Position numbers and translations under genes: made by a program. The notes beneath the pieces were generated by a model. The model was given only the letters and a program-made list of their open reading frames with translations, was not told the origin of the DNA and searched no databases. From contig CAVOLQ010000003.1 of NCBI GenBank assembly GCA_963696875.1, positions 434,001 through 498,000 of the forward strand: a stretch of DNA of 64,000 bases. The letters are read 5' to 3'. Below are positions 47,180-55,796 of the stretch, in pieces. Numbering within the stretch: position 1 is the stretch's first letter; each line of letters starts with the position of its first letter. This DNA comes from Albibacterium sp963696875 (lineage in GTDB: Bacteria; Bacteroidota; Bacteroidia; Sphingobacteriales; Sphingobacteriaceae).

Positions 47180-47368
47180 CTACATATTATTTCTGAAAAT
47201 GAAATAAAATGCAATCAACATAATGATTACTGCAATAATGATTGTCCAAGGCACGTTTCGACCTGCTTTATCGTCATTTTGTTCCTCCAAAGACTCTTTT
47301 GAAGGACCAGGGTTCGCTTTGTGTCTTGGATAGTCGTCCTCTGCTTTTTTTCCCATTTGATTATTCAT
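47180..47368 (-). CDS. Small single-pass membrane protein of unknown function
   Basis: 62 residues: a polar, charged N-terminal half (including PRHKANPGPSKESLEEQND) followed by one C-terminal transmembrane helix (VPWTIIIAVIIMLIAFYFIF) and a short basic end. The layout resembles small tail-anchored proteins. No family is recognised. It converges on the SGNH hydrolase gene. Confidence 0.65.
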   Translation of the reverse strand: MNNQMGKKAEDDYPRHKANPGPSKESLEEQNDDKAGRNVPWTIIIAVIIMLIAFYFIFRNNM

Positions 47369-47576
47369 TAAAAATTTCTATAAAACACCTTCTTCATCCA
47401 CCTTTTCTACGACAATTTTATGGCTCGGCAGCCACTAAATCTATTTTGCAGAGACCCATTATCTAGCTGTAGAAAAAATAAGTACAAACCGGCATTTTTA
47501 ATAATTAACAGGTAAACTAAATAAAAGTTCTATTGGGGTTTTATTTTTCATCAGATTAATTATTAATTAGTGTTAG

Positions 47577-47612
47577 TTTTATTTGCATTAATGAGCTCGT
47601 TGCACTCGGTTT
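47577..47612 (+). repeat. Extragenic direct repeat, copy 1
   Basis: About 36 bases centred on GCATTAATGAGCTCG, ending CACTCGGTT. It is nearly identical to 47726-47762 and contains a small GAGC/GCTC-like dyad. Confidence 0.7.
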
Positions 47613-47613
47613 G

Positions 47614-47710
47614 TTTTTTAAAGGTGATGAAGCTATCATGAGGGGTTTATTATCACAGTTTTATTTTAGCGGTGTTCAAGAGAGCGCTTCGCTAAGTTTA
47701 TCTCGGTTTA
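47614..47710 (+). repeat. Dispersed extragenic repeat, copy A
   Basis: About 97 bases starting TTTTTAAAGGTGATGAAGCT and including CGCTTCGCTAAGTTTATCT. It aligns over its whole length with 57674-57770 on the same strand. The GCGCTTCGC region is a small dyad. Confidence 0.65.
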
Positions 47711-47725
47711 TTAATAAATTGTTTG

Positions 47726-47762
47726 CTTTTATTCGCATTAATGAGCTCGCTACGCTCGGTTG
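47726..47762 (+). repeat. Extragenic direct repeat, copy 2
   Basis: Second copy of the 47577-47612 repeat (core GCATTAATGAGCTCG, ending TACGCTCGGTTG), differing at a few positions. Here GAGCTCGCTACGCTC forms a better dyad. Confidence 0.7.
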
Positions 47763-47791
47763 AGAGTTTACCGAACTCATGATGGTTTTTG

Positions 47792-47848
47792 AAAAAAGAA
47801 AGCCCTTTCCTCACAATCAAGCATTTGGCTCATTTGCAAAGAAAGGGC
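47792..47848 (-). terminator. Intrinsic terminator of clpB
   Basis: On the minus strand, arms GCCCTTTC and GAAAGGGC enclose a 31-base loop and are followed by a T-rich run. It starts 20 bases past the clpB stop. Confidence 0.7.
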
Positions 47849-47867
47849 GTTAAATGTTTTTTTTACC

Positions 47868-50472
47868 TTACTGGTTGTTTAAGAATACAAACTTATTATC
47901 AAATGTATCCAAAGTTATTTTGCTGTCCTTTTCAATTTTTCCTGCTAACAGCTCCTTAGATAGCTCATTTAATACACGTTTTTGAATAACTCTTTTTAAA
48001 GGTCTTGCCCCGAATTGAGGGTCATAGCCTAGTTGAGCCAGCCAATCTAAAGCCTCTTCACTGGCATCCAATGTAATTCCCATTTCTTCCAACTGTTTTT
48101 GTAGGCCATGGAATTGAAGTCTCACAATTGCACTAATCTCATTTCTGCTTAAAGGAGTAAACATGATGATTTCATCGATGCGATTTAGGAATTCTGGACG
48201 AATGGTTGATTTTAATAATTCGAAGACTTCATTTTTCGTTTTGGCAATTACCTCCTCACGATTACCCTCGTTAAGCTGTTCAAAATTCTCTTGGATAAGG
48301 TGAGAGCCGATATTAGAAGTCATAATGATTATCGTATTTTTAAAATTGACTGTCCTTCCTTTATTATCCGTAAGGTGTCCGTCATCTAATACTTGAAGGA
48401 GGATATTAAAAACATCAGGGTGTGCTTTTTCAATTTCATCTAAAAGTATAACCGAATAGGGATGTCTTCTCACTGCTTCGGTCAGCTGGCCTCCTTCGTC
48501 ATAACCAACATAGCCTGGAGGCGCACCAATTAGTCTAGAAACAGAATGTCTTTCCTGGTACTCACTCATATCAATACGTACCATAGCATGCTCATCGCTG
48601 AAAAGAAACTCAGCCAAGGCTTTTGCTAATTCTGTTTTACCGACACCAGTTGTGCCTAAAAAGATGAAAGAACCGATCGGTCTTCTCATATCACTAAGCC
48701 GGCACGAGAACGGCGAATCGCATCAGAGATAGCTTCAATGGCTTCTTCTTGCCCTGCAACTCGTTTATGTAGTTCCATCTTCTAAATTCAAGTAGTTTTT
48801 CCCTTTCACTTTGAATCATTTTGGAAACGGGGATACCTGTCCAGCGAGAAACTACATCTGCAATATCATCAGATGTGACTTCCTCTTTTAACATACGTTC
48901 CGAACTTTGCTTTTCTTCTAGTTCGGCCTTCAGTCTGTCCACTTCAGTTTGTGTTTCCTTAATATGACCATATCTTATTTCGGCAACTTTTCCATAATCT
49001 CCAGCACGTTCAGCTTGTTCAGCTTCCAATTTATAGTCTTCAATTTTCTCAATCAGTTGGTTGACTGTATCTACTAAGGTCTTTTTCTTGTTGCCATACG
49101 GCCTTTAGCGAATCGCGTTCGCCAGAAAGATTTGCAATTTCTCTGCTCAGCTCTTCTACTTTCTTATCATCATTTTCTCGTCTGATCGCTTCTCTTTCAA
49201 TTTCGAGTTGCATGATCTTTCTGATCCAGTTCATCTACTGCTTCAGGAACGGAATCCATTTCCAAACGCAGCTTCGAGGCGGCTTCATCCATTAAATCGA
49301 TGGCTTTATCGGGTAGAAATCGATCGGAAATATAGCGCTGAGATAATTCTACCGCAGCAATAATAGCGCTCATCCTTAATATGCGTACTTTATGATGGGT
49401 TTCATAACGTTCTTTTAATACCACGAAGAATGGAAATTGCGTCTTGCGGTATCCGGTTCATCCACTATGACATTCTGGAAACGACGTTCGAGGGCTTTGT
49501 CTTTTTCAAAATATTTTTGATATTCATTTAAGGTCGTTGCTCCAATAGCCCTTAGTTCGCCACGGGCCAGAGCAGGTTTTAATATATTCGCGGCATCCAT
49601 TGCACCTTCGCCACCACCTGCACCTACTAAGGTGTGGATTTCATCGATAAACAGAATAATTTGCCCGTCGACTATCCGTAACTTCTTTAATCACGGATTT
49701 TAAACGTTCTTCAAATTCACCTTTGTATTTTGCACCAGCAATTAAAGCACCCATATCCAGTGAGAAAACGGTTTTACTTTTTAAGTTTTCAGGAACATCA
49801 CCTTGAACAATGCGATGTGCTATACCTTCAGCAATTGCAGTTTTACCAACACCCGGTTCACCCACAAGAATAGGATTGTTTTTTGTTCTTCGAGAAAGAA
49901 TCTGGATCACCCGTCGTAATTTCTTCATCACGACCAATAACGGGATCAAGCTTGCCCGATTCAGCATATTCATTTAGATTTCTGGCGTATTTATTTAAGG
50001 CATTATAGGTTGCTTCTGCATTCGGATTAGTTACCCGACTATTGCCTCTTAATTCGCCTATTGCTTTTTTTAAATCCTTTTCATTGACACCTTGATCTTT
50101 TAAGAGGGTAGAGGCTTTATCTCCAGCATTTAGAATTCCCAGAAGCAAGTGTTCTACAGATACAAATTCATCCTTAAATTCTTTAAGATAGGATTGCGCC
50201 TTTTGGATAGCGCTGTTTGACGAATTGGACAAATAAATACTGCTTCCGCTTACTTTAGGGAAGGATTCAATTTGTTTATCCAGCGACTCCGTTAGATGGT
50301 TGATGTTTACGTTTAGCTTTTTCAATAAAAAACTGACAACGTTCTCATCAACTAAAAGGAGCGCTTTTAAAATATGTGATGGCTCAATAGCCTGCTGTTG
50401 ATTGCCGCTTGTTATCTCAGAAGCCTTTTGGATGGCTTCTTGCGCTTTTATTGTAAAATTATTAAAATTCAT
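47868..50472 (-). CDS. clpB: ATP-dependent disaggregase ClpB, with nine single-base indels in the middle
   Basis: Hsp104-type AAA+ chaperone that works with DnaK to resolubilise aggregates. From ATG 50472: Clp N-domain (FTIKAQEAIQKASEIT), NBD1 with Walker A GEPGVGKT and Walker B ILFIDEIH, a coiled-coil M domain, and NBD2 with GTTGVGKTELAK, ILLDEIEKAHPDVFN and the arginine region. Between about 48695 and 49917 the frame shifts nine times by one base (near 49917, 49670, 49444, 49414, 49222, 49075, 48785, 48775 and 48695). Correcting each restores continuous ClpB sequence of about 865 residues, a normal length. No nonsense substitutions occur, so poor local sequence quality is favoured over a pseudogene. 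Confidence 0.92.
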
Positions 50473-50665
50473 ATTGTTTTTAATCTTTAATAACTTATTC
50501 ACAAAACGGATACCAATGCGATAAGTTTCGCAAAACAATAGAAATAGTTCTTAAAGCGGAAATTTTGTCGCTTTAGTGTAAGTTTAACTGATATATTGTC
50601 ATTGTTTCAGTTCGGTAGTTATTTATTATAATAAACCTATTATCCTCTCACTCCATATAATTTCT

Positions 50666-50673
50666 TACCTTTG
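50666..50673 (+). promoter_or_regulatory. Putative -7 box TACCTTTG for the B12 operon
   Basis: Exact TAnnTTTG match. Transcription would start about ten bases on, just ahead of the cobalamin riboswitch. Confidence 0.45.
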
Positions 50674-50679
50674 TTCTGC

Positions 50680-50806
50680 ATTTGAGATGAAGTAAACTTC
50701 ATGAAAGGGGAATCTGGTTAAAATCCAGAACTGTCCCGCAGCTGTAAGTCGTCAGAGTTTTTATCAAAAAGCTCCAAGACAAGTCAGAATACCTTCCATT
50801 TGCAAA
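50680..50806 (+). ncRNA. Cobalamin riboswitch
   Basis: Shows the conserved core elements in order: GGGGAATCTGGTTAAAATCC, the invariant CTGTCCCGCAGCTGTAA, and the B12-box region AAGTCAGAATACCTTCC. It lies immediately upstream of a BtuB-like receptor, so adenosylcobalamin or another cobalamin would repress the uptake operon. An imperfect 8-bp hairpin at 50844-50866 (GCATCTCA / TGAGGATGC) could belong to the expression platform. It lacks a T tract, so translational control is more likely than termination. Confidence 0.93.
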
Positions 50807-50897
50807 ATACTATCGCGGCTTTCGGGGATTGAAGCCAAGAGGCGCATCTCATTTCTTTGAGGATGCTCGATTTATCAATCCCTTTAATTTATTAGTA

Positions 50898-52913
50898 ATG
50901 TTTTTGAGGGGATTTTCTATATTGGTTTTGTTATTTACGTGGGACAGTTCTTTTGCGGAAAGTCCTTTAAAATCAATAAATAAAACTAGCGCTGATACGC
51001 TCAAAAACGATACATTAAAAACAGTTGAAATTACTAAACAAAGAGATCTTATTCCTCTTTCGACTACTGTATCTGCGCAGCAGCTTTCCACTAAAGATAT
51101 TGAAAATAGCAATAGTCTAAATGTGGCGGATGCACTAAAAGGATTTAGTGGAGTGCAAATCCGAGATTATGGTGGAATAGGAGGGATGAAGACCATTGAT
51201 GTGCGAAGTTTGGGAAGCAAGCATACAGCGGTTTTTTATGATGGAATAGCCATCAATGATGCTCAAAGTGGGGAGATTGATTTGAGTAAGTTTTCCCTGG
51301 ACAATCTTCAGTCTATCGCTTTATATACTAATAACCATCACGATATTGCACAGCCTGCAAAAGCATTTGCATCTGCATCTGCGCTTTACCTACAATCTAG
51401 ATCACCGCTTTTTGAAGAAGGCAGGAGTACCAATTTACGTGCGAATTTTCACACAGGTTCGTTTGGTCTAATTAACCCATCCCTATTAATCCAGCAAAAA
51501 ATTTCGAAGAACACTAGCTTAAGTTTAAGTTCAGAATGGATGAAAGCGAATGGCGAATACGATTTTCATTACAAGAATCAGGCTCTTTTGGATACGACTA
51601 TCAGAAGGAAAAACACGGATATTGAAACCTTTAGGGTTGAAATGATAGCTCAGGGACAATTAGCAGATAGTAGTCTTTGGCGGGTAAATGGCTATGCGTA
51701 TTTTTCAGAAAGAGGCCTGCCAGGGCCAGCCCTGAATAACAAGTATTACGTTCAAGATCGGCAATGGGATAAGAATCTGTTTTTGCAAGGTTCTTGGAAT
51801 AAGAAGTTCTCTGACTTTTATCAATTAAAATTGAATGGGAAATATAATTACAATTGGCTAAGGTATATAGACCCGCTTTATAATGAACGATTTGAACTAA
51901 ATAACTATTACGAGCAGCATGAGTTTTATTTTTCTTCTGTCAACCTTTTCCAGTTTAGTGAACAATTTAAAGCCGCCTTATCAGCGGATTATTTTTATAA
52001 TACCTTGGATGCAAATTTAGTTTCTTTTGTTTATCCCAAAAGGAATACAGGCTTGTTAAGCCTTGCGGCAGTATACAACGCAAAGCGACTTACAATTCAG
52101 GGGAATATTTTAGGAACACGGGTTAGTGAAGAGGTTGAAAGTGGTAATAATGCAGTTAGTAAAACAGCTTTTAGCCCTTCCTTATCTTTGTCTTACCAAG
52201 TATTAAATGAACCGTTACTTTATATTCGTAGTTCCTATAAGTCGGTATTTAGGATGCCTACTTTTAATGATTCTTATTATACTCTTATAGGCTCGACAAG
52301 CTTAAAGCCAGAATATGTAAAAGAATACAATCTTGGCTTGACCTTGCAAAAGGATTTTGAGGCTAGCTTTAAGTCGCTTACATTTAAGGTCGATGCCTAT
52401 CGCAATGAAATAAAAGACAAGATTGCCGCTATTCCCAAAAGCTTTCGATGGACAATGCTGAACCTTGGTCAGGTAGACATTATGGGCATTGAGTTTGGAA
52501 TTCGAGGCGAGGTTTCGCTTTCCAAAGAATTAAGTGCAGACTTTTCCATAAATAGTACATTTCAAAAAGCACTGGACAAAACTCCAGGAAGTAATCTGTA
52601 TGGAATGGACATACCTTATTCGCCTAGGAATAGTGGTTCTTTACACGCTAATCTAAATTATCGTTCTTGGATTTTTTCTTCTGCTAGTCAGTATAGCGGA
52701 GGTCGATATAATTCCTTCCAGAATATACCTGCAAATAAAATGGATGAGTGGTTTTTGCAAGACTTTTCCCTGTCCTATTTGTTGCAATTGAAAGGGCATG
52801 AAATGAGAATAAAGGGGGAGGTAAATAATTCGACAAACGTTGATTACGTCATTTTGGAAAACTATCCTATGCCCGGGAGGAGTTATCGATTAAGTCTTCA
52901 TATCAATCTTTAA
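50898..52913 (+). CDS. btuB: TonB-dependent vitamin B12 receptor (BtuB-like)
   Basis: Outer-membrane TonB-dependent transporter. From ATG 50898 (671 residues) there is a clear signal peptide (FSILVLLFTWDSSFAE). The longer frame from a TTG at 50829 runs back towards the riboswitch and is rejected. The plug domain spans about 50-170 (NVADALKGFSGVQIRDYGGI, KTIDVRSLGSKHTAVFYDGI). The 22-strand-type barrel ends GRSYRLSLHINL. Control by the cobalamin riboswitch and the following BtuG-like gene assign the substrate as B12. Other ligands are possible from sequence alone. Confidence 0.9.
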   Translation: MFLRGFSILVLLFTWDSSFAESPLKSINKTSADTLKNDTLKTVEITKQRDLIPLSTTVSAQQLSTKDIENSNSLNVADALKGFSGVQIRDYGGIGGMKTIDVRSLGSKHTAVFYDGIAINDAQSGEIDLSKFSLDNLQSIALYTNNHHDIAQPAKAFASASALYLQSRSPLFEEGRSTNLRANFHTGSFGLINPSLLIQQKISKNTSLSLSSEWMKANGEYDFHYKNQALLDTTIRRKNTDIETFRVEMIAQGQLADSSLWRVNGYAYFSERGLPGPALNNKYYVQDRQWDKNLFLQGSWNKKFSDFYQLKLNGKYNYNWLRYIDPLYNERFELNNYYEQHEFYFSSVNLFQFSEQFKAALSADYFYNTLDANLVSFVYPKRNTGLLSLAAVYNAKRLTIQGNILGTRVSEEVESGNNAVSKTAFSPSLSLSYQVLNEPLLYIRSSYKSVFRMPTFNDSYYTLIGSTSLKPEYVKEYNLGLTLQKDFEASFKSLTFKVDAYRNEIKDKIAAIPKSFRWTMLNLGQVDIMGIEFGIRGEVSLSKELSADFSINSTFQKALDKTPGSNLYGMDIPYSPRNSGSLHANLNYRSWIFSSASQYSGGRYNSFQNIPANKMDEWFLQDFSLSYLLQLKGHEMRIKGEVNNSTNVDYVILENYPMPGRSYRLSLHINL

Positions 52914-52960
52914 TTTTTAATAGTAATACACACACACACATAAATAAAAATGATAATAAT

Positions 52961-54040
52961 ATGAAAAACAAATTCCATCTTTACTTTTTCAGCTTCCTAG
53001 CTTTTTCCATACTGCTTACTTCCTGTAAGAAAGATAATAATACAATACCTGATGTTCCTGAAGACGCAATAAATGGTGTTTATATCCTTAATCAGGGTTT
53101 AGGCCAGGATGGTTCCGAACTCTCTTATTTCGATCTAAAGACCTCTAAAATGCAAAATGATTTTTTCATTTCCGCAAATCCAGGTGCCAAATTAGGTAGT
53201 TTAGCGAATGATATTGGGATCTACGGTAGTAAAATGTACATAACAGTGAATGGTTCAAATAAAGTAGAGGTTACCGATGCCACTACTGGTAAAATTATTA
53301 CAACAATTGATAATATTATTTCTAAGCCCCGGTATGTTGCATTTTATGGTAAACATGCATTTGTGAGTTCTTATACTGATAAGGTTTTTGCCATTGATAC
53401 TGCAACCTTTGCTATCCAAGAAATAAAAGTCGGCCGTACTCCTGAGCAATTGGTTACATCAGGCGATAAAATCTTTGTTGCTAATTCAGGTTGGGGCGAT
53501 TATTATTATAATGATGGAGAGCACGACAATACGGTGTCTGTTATTGATGGCAATACTTTGAAGGTAATCAAAACCATTGAAGTAGCCCCAAATGTAGACC
53601 GTATTTATTCTGATGATAATGGACATGTGTATGTTAATTCAGAGACCATTTATGATGTTTGGCCTTCAGTTTCACATCCTTCCCGTTTATATGTAATCAA
53701 TGTAAATTCTTTAAGTGTTGTAAAGGAGTTTGAATATGGGGCAGAATTTATGGCTTTTCATAAAAACCAAGCCTATTTGTTTACGAAGGATGATCCAAGC
53801 GGTGAAACCCGATTTTTAGAGATGAATACAACAGATTTTTCGACGAAAGATAAACCTCGTTTTGAAGAATCTCAAACTCTATATGGTTTAGGAGTAGACC
53901 CTGTATCTGGTGATATTTGGATTTCTGATGCTAAGGAATATATTGTAAATGGAAATGTGTATCGTTACAATGTTCAAACGAAGACTACAGAAACCTATGA
54001 GGTGAGAGGTTTGCCTAGCAAGTTTATCTTTAAAAAGTAA
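52961..54040 (+). CDS. Surface lipoprotein beta-propeller, BtuG-like B12-capture protein
   Basis: 359-residue YncE-type seven-bladed beta-propeller with a lipoprotein signal (FSFLAFSILLTSCKK; lipobox LTSC). The repeating blade pattern is visible: VFAIDTATFAIQEIKVG, TVSVIDGNTLKVIKTIEV, LYVINVNSLSVVKEFEYG. In Bacteroides, BtuG propellers encoded beside BtuB bind B12 very tightly at the surface and hand it to the receptor. The riboswitch-BtuB-propeller order here matches that arrangement. The role is inferred from context and fold, not from residue-level similarity. Confidence 0.82.
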   Translation: MKNKFHLYFFSFLAFSILLTSCKKDNNTIPDVPEDAINGVYILNQGLGQDGSELSYFDLKTSKMQNDFFISANPGAKLGSLANDIGIYGSKMYITVNGSNKVEVTDATTGKIITTIDNIISKPRYVAFYGKHAFVSSYTDKVFAIDTATFAIQEIKVGRTPEQLVTSGDKIFVANSGWGDYYYNDGEHDNTVSVIDGNTLKVIKTIEVAPNVDRIYSDDNGHVYVNSETIYDVWPSVSHPSRLYVINVNSLSVVKEFEYGAEFMAFHKNQAYLFTKDDPSGETRFLEMNTTDFSTKDKPRFEESQTLYGLGVDPVSGDIWISDAKEYIVNGNVYRYNVQTKTTETYEVRGLPSKFIFKK

Positions 54041-54112
54041 AGAAGCCCATCCTTTTTTAACGCAGGTCATTGCAGATCTCTCTGCCTACGGTCGAGATGA
54101 CGGTTATTTCAT

Positions 54113-54120
54113 TATCTTTG
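54113..54120 (+). promoter_or_regulatory. Putative -7 box TATCTTTG for the HAD phosphatase gene
   Basis: Exact TAnnTTTG match with 9 bases to the ATG at 54130, implying a very short leader. Confidence 0.45.
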
Positions 54121-54129
54121 CAGTAAATT

Positions 54130-54768
54130 ATGTACGATAAGAACATAGAACTAGAGATGACATCAATTGACGATAAATTAAAAAAGTTAACCGAAAAAAG
54201 CCAGGGCGATTACCTGGCTTTTTTATATGATTGCGACGGCACTCTTGCCGATAATATGCACCTGCATATAGCGGCATATATTAAAGTAGCGGCGAGTTAC
54301 GGTGTAGAGTTGGACCCCAATATTATTGAAGAAACTGCGGGCTGGCCAACAGTTAAAGTAGTGGATGAAATTAACAAACGGTATGGGAAAGCTATCGATC
54401 CCTTAAACTTTGCAAAGGCGAAAACAAGCGTTTTTGTTAATGAACTTATTACGGAGACAGAACCTATTGACTTTGTTGTTCAGCATCTTAAAAACCATGC
54501 CGGCAAAGTCCGTATTGGAGTAGTAACTGGCGGAAGCAGAACAACTGTAAGTAAAACCCTGTCTATATTAGGTTTACCTCCTTTTATTGAAGTGATGGTT
54601 TGTGCTGGCGAAACAGAGAGAGGGAAACCATTTGGCGATCCTTTTTTAAAAGCGGCGGATTTGCTAAACGTAGATCCTGCTAAATGTTTGGTTTTCGAAG
54701 ATGGCGACCCGGGAGTTAGGGCTGCTGAAGCTGCGGGGATGGACTGGATTCGGATTGATAAAATATAA
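54130..54768 (+). CDS. HAD-superfamily phosphatase (beta-phosphoglucomutase-like subgroup)
   Basis: 212-residue phosphohydrolase. Motif I is LYDCDGTLADN (nucleophile and acid Asp) with an alpha-helical cap after it. Motif II contains GVVTGGSR. The motif III lysine is in ERGKPFGDPFLKAAD, and motif IV VFEDGDPGVRAAEAAGM replaces the common FEDSxxG by FEDGDPG. Likely substrates are small sugar phosphates. It is followed after 5 bases by an EamA transporter gene. Confidence 0.88.
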   Translation: MYDKNIELEMTSIDDKLKKLTEKSQGDYLAFLYDCDGTLADNMHLHIAAYIKVAASYGVELDPNIIEETAGWPTVKVVDEINKRYGKAIDPLNFAKAKTSVFVNELITETEPIDFVVQHLKNHAGKVRIGVVTGGSRTTVSKTLSILGLPPFIEVMVCAGETERGKPFGDPFLKAADLLNVDPAKCLVFEDGDPGVRAAEAAGMDWIRIDKI

Positions 54769-54773
54769 TCAGC

Positions 54774-55673
54774 TTGACCTCATCACATCACTCCAAGTCC
54801 ACAGGCTTCAAATTTGTTGTCCTGGGCCTTTTATTTGCTTTGTTATGGGCATCGGCATCGACTGCTACCAAAATAGGTTTAGAGTCGGCTCAACCCTTTG
54901 TAATTGCTTTGGTTCGCTTTTTAATCGCTGGGTCAATCATGCTTTTATTAAGTCATGTTTTAATGAGAAAGCGAATGCCCAAAGGGAGGGAATGGAAGCA
55001 ATTAATTATTTACGGTTTCTTAAATATTACCGCCTATCTAGGGTTTTACGTTGTAGCAATGCAGAACGTTTCTGCAGGTTTCGGTAGTTTAGCGGTTGCT
55101 ACCAATCCGGTCTTTATGTCCCTCTTAGCAAGTATGTTTCTGGGTTACAGGCTTCGCCTAAGCGCTGTTGTAAGTATGGTCATCTGTTTTGTTGGTGTTG
55201 CGATTGTGGCTTATCCTCTAATGCAAAGTAGTCTTACTACCCTGGAAGGAATACTCTTTATGACCGCCAGTATGATTTCCTATTCGATAGGAAATCTGTA
55301 TGTTTCTAAACAAAAATGGAATAACTTGCATATTTTAACCATCAATGGATGGCAGACTTTATTGGGTGGTGCATTCTTAATCCCTTTTCTGATAAATACT
55401 TATGAAGGAAGTCAAAATAATTACGATACTTCTTTTTGGATCTCCGTTTCTTGGTTAGCAATTCCTGTTTCCATTGCCGCCGTGTTATTATGGCTGTACC
55501 TTCTCAAAGAAAATCCTTTAAAGGCATCATATTGGCTATTCCTCTGCCCAATTTTCGGTTTCTTCATTGCGCGTTTATTCGTTAATGAACCCATCACTTT
55601 TTACACGGTTATTGGAGTAGTTTGTGTTATTGTAGGTCTGTATTTTTTAAATAAAAAGAAAGATTCGAATTGA
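54774..55673 (+). CDS. EamA (DMT superfamily) metabolite exporter
   Basis: 299-residue inner-membrane protein with about ten predicted helices in two EamA repeats (about 12-145 and 160-290), starting GFKFVVLGLLFALLWASAST and including FGSLAVATNPVFMSLLASMF. The start is a TTG shortly after the HAD stop; no in-frame ATG precedes the first helix. The substrate is unknown; relatives export amino acids or other metabolites. Confidence 0.9.
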   Translation: MTSSHHSKSTGFKFVVLGLLFALLWASASTATKIGLESAQPFVIALVRFLIAGSIMLLLSHVLMRKRMPKGREWKQLIIYGFLNITAYLGFYVVAMQNVSAGFGSLAVATNPVFMSLLASMFLGYRLRLSAVVSMVICFVGVAIVAYPLMQSSLTTLEGILFMTASMISYSIGNLYVSKQKWNNLHILTINGWQTLLGGAFLIPFLINTYEGSQNNYDTSFWISVSWLAIPVSIAAVLLWLYLLKENPLKASYWLFLCPIFGFFIARLFVNEPITFYTVIGVVCVIVGLYFLNKKKDSN

Positions 55674-55717
55674 GCTTAAACAGCTCTTCAAAATGTAAAA
55701 ATGATAAATGATCGAAA

Positions 55718-55734
55718 ACAAAGCGAAGCTTTGT
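55718..55734. repeat. Short perfect hairpin ACAAAGC-GAA-GCTTTGT
   Basis: 7-bp stem with a GAA loop, nested between AAATGTA (55691-55697) and TACATTT (55734-55740). No T tract follows. The CTTCGC core is shared with the extragenic repeats at 47.6 and 57.7 kb. Confidence 0.5.
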
Positions 55735-55796
55735 ACATTTACCCATGATAAGGAATCATGGCAAAACTATGTTTACCACAAATTAAAATTAATCAA

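Larger units (their letters stand above)
47369..47867. other. Roughly 500-base intergenic region filled with extragenic repeats and the clpB terminator
   Basis: It contains two direct repeats with a GAGCTCG...CTCGG core, a repeat unit related to one at 57.7 kb, and the clpB terminator. A 74-codon frame at 47242-47466 is not convincing. No gene is supported. Confidence 0.6.

Noticed and set aside
47242..47466. 74-residue plus-strand ORF
   Set aside because: It overlaps the more convincing minus-strand membrane protein gene antisense, and its translation has no protein-like features.
47868..50472. Programmed frameshifting in clpB
   Set aside because: Nine shifts at unrelated sequences, without a common slippery motif, cannot be programmed recoding.
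52928..52941. CA dinucleotide run between btuB and the propeller gene as a phase-variation tract
   Set aside because: It is short and lies in the intergenic spacer, not in a coding frame or obvious promoter.
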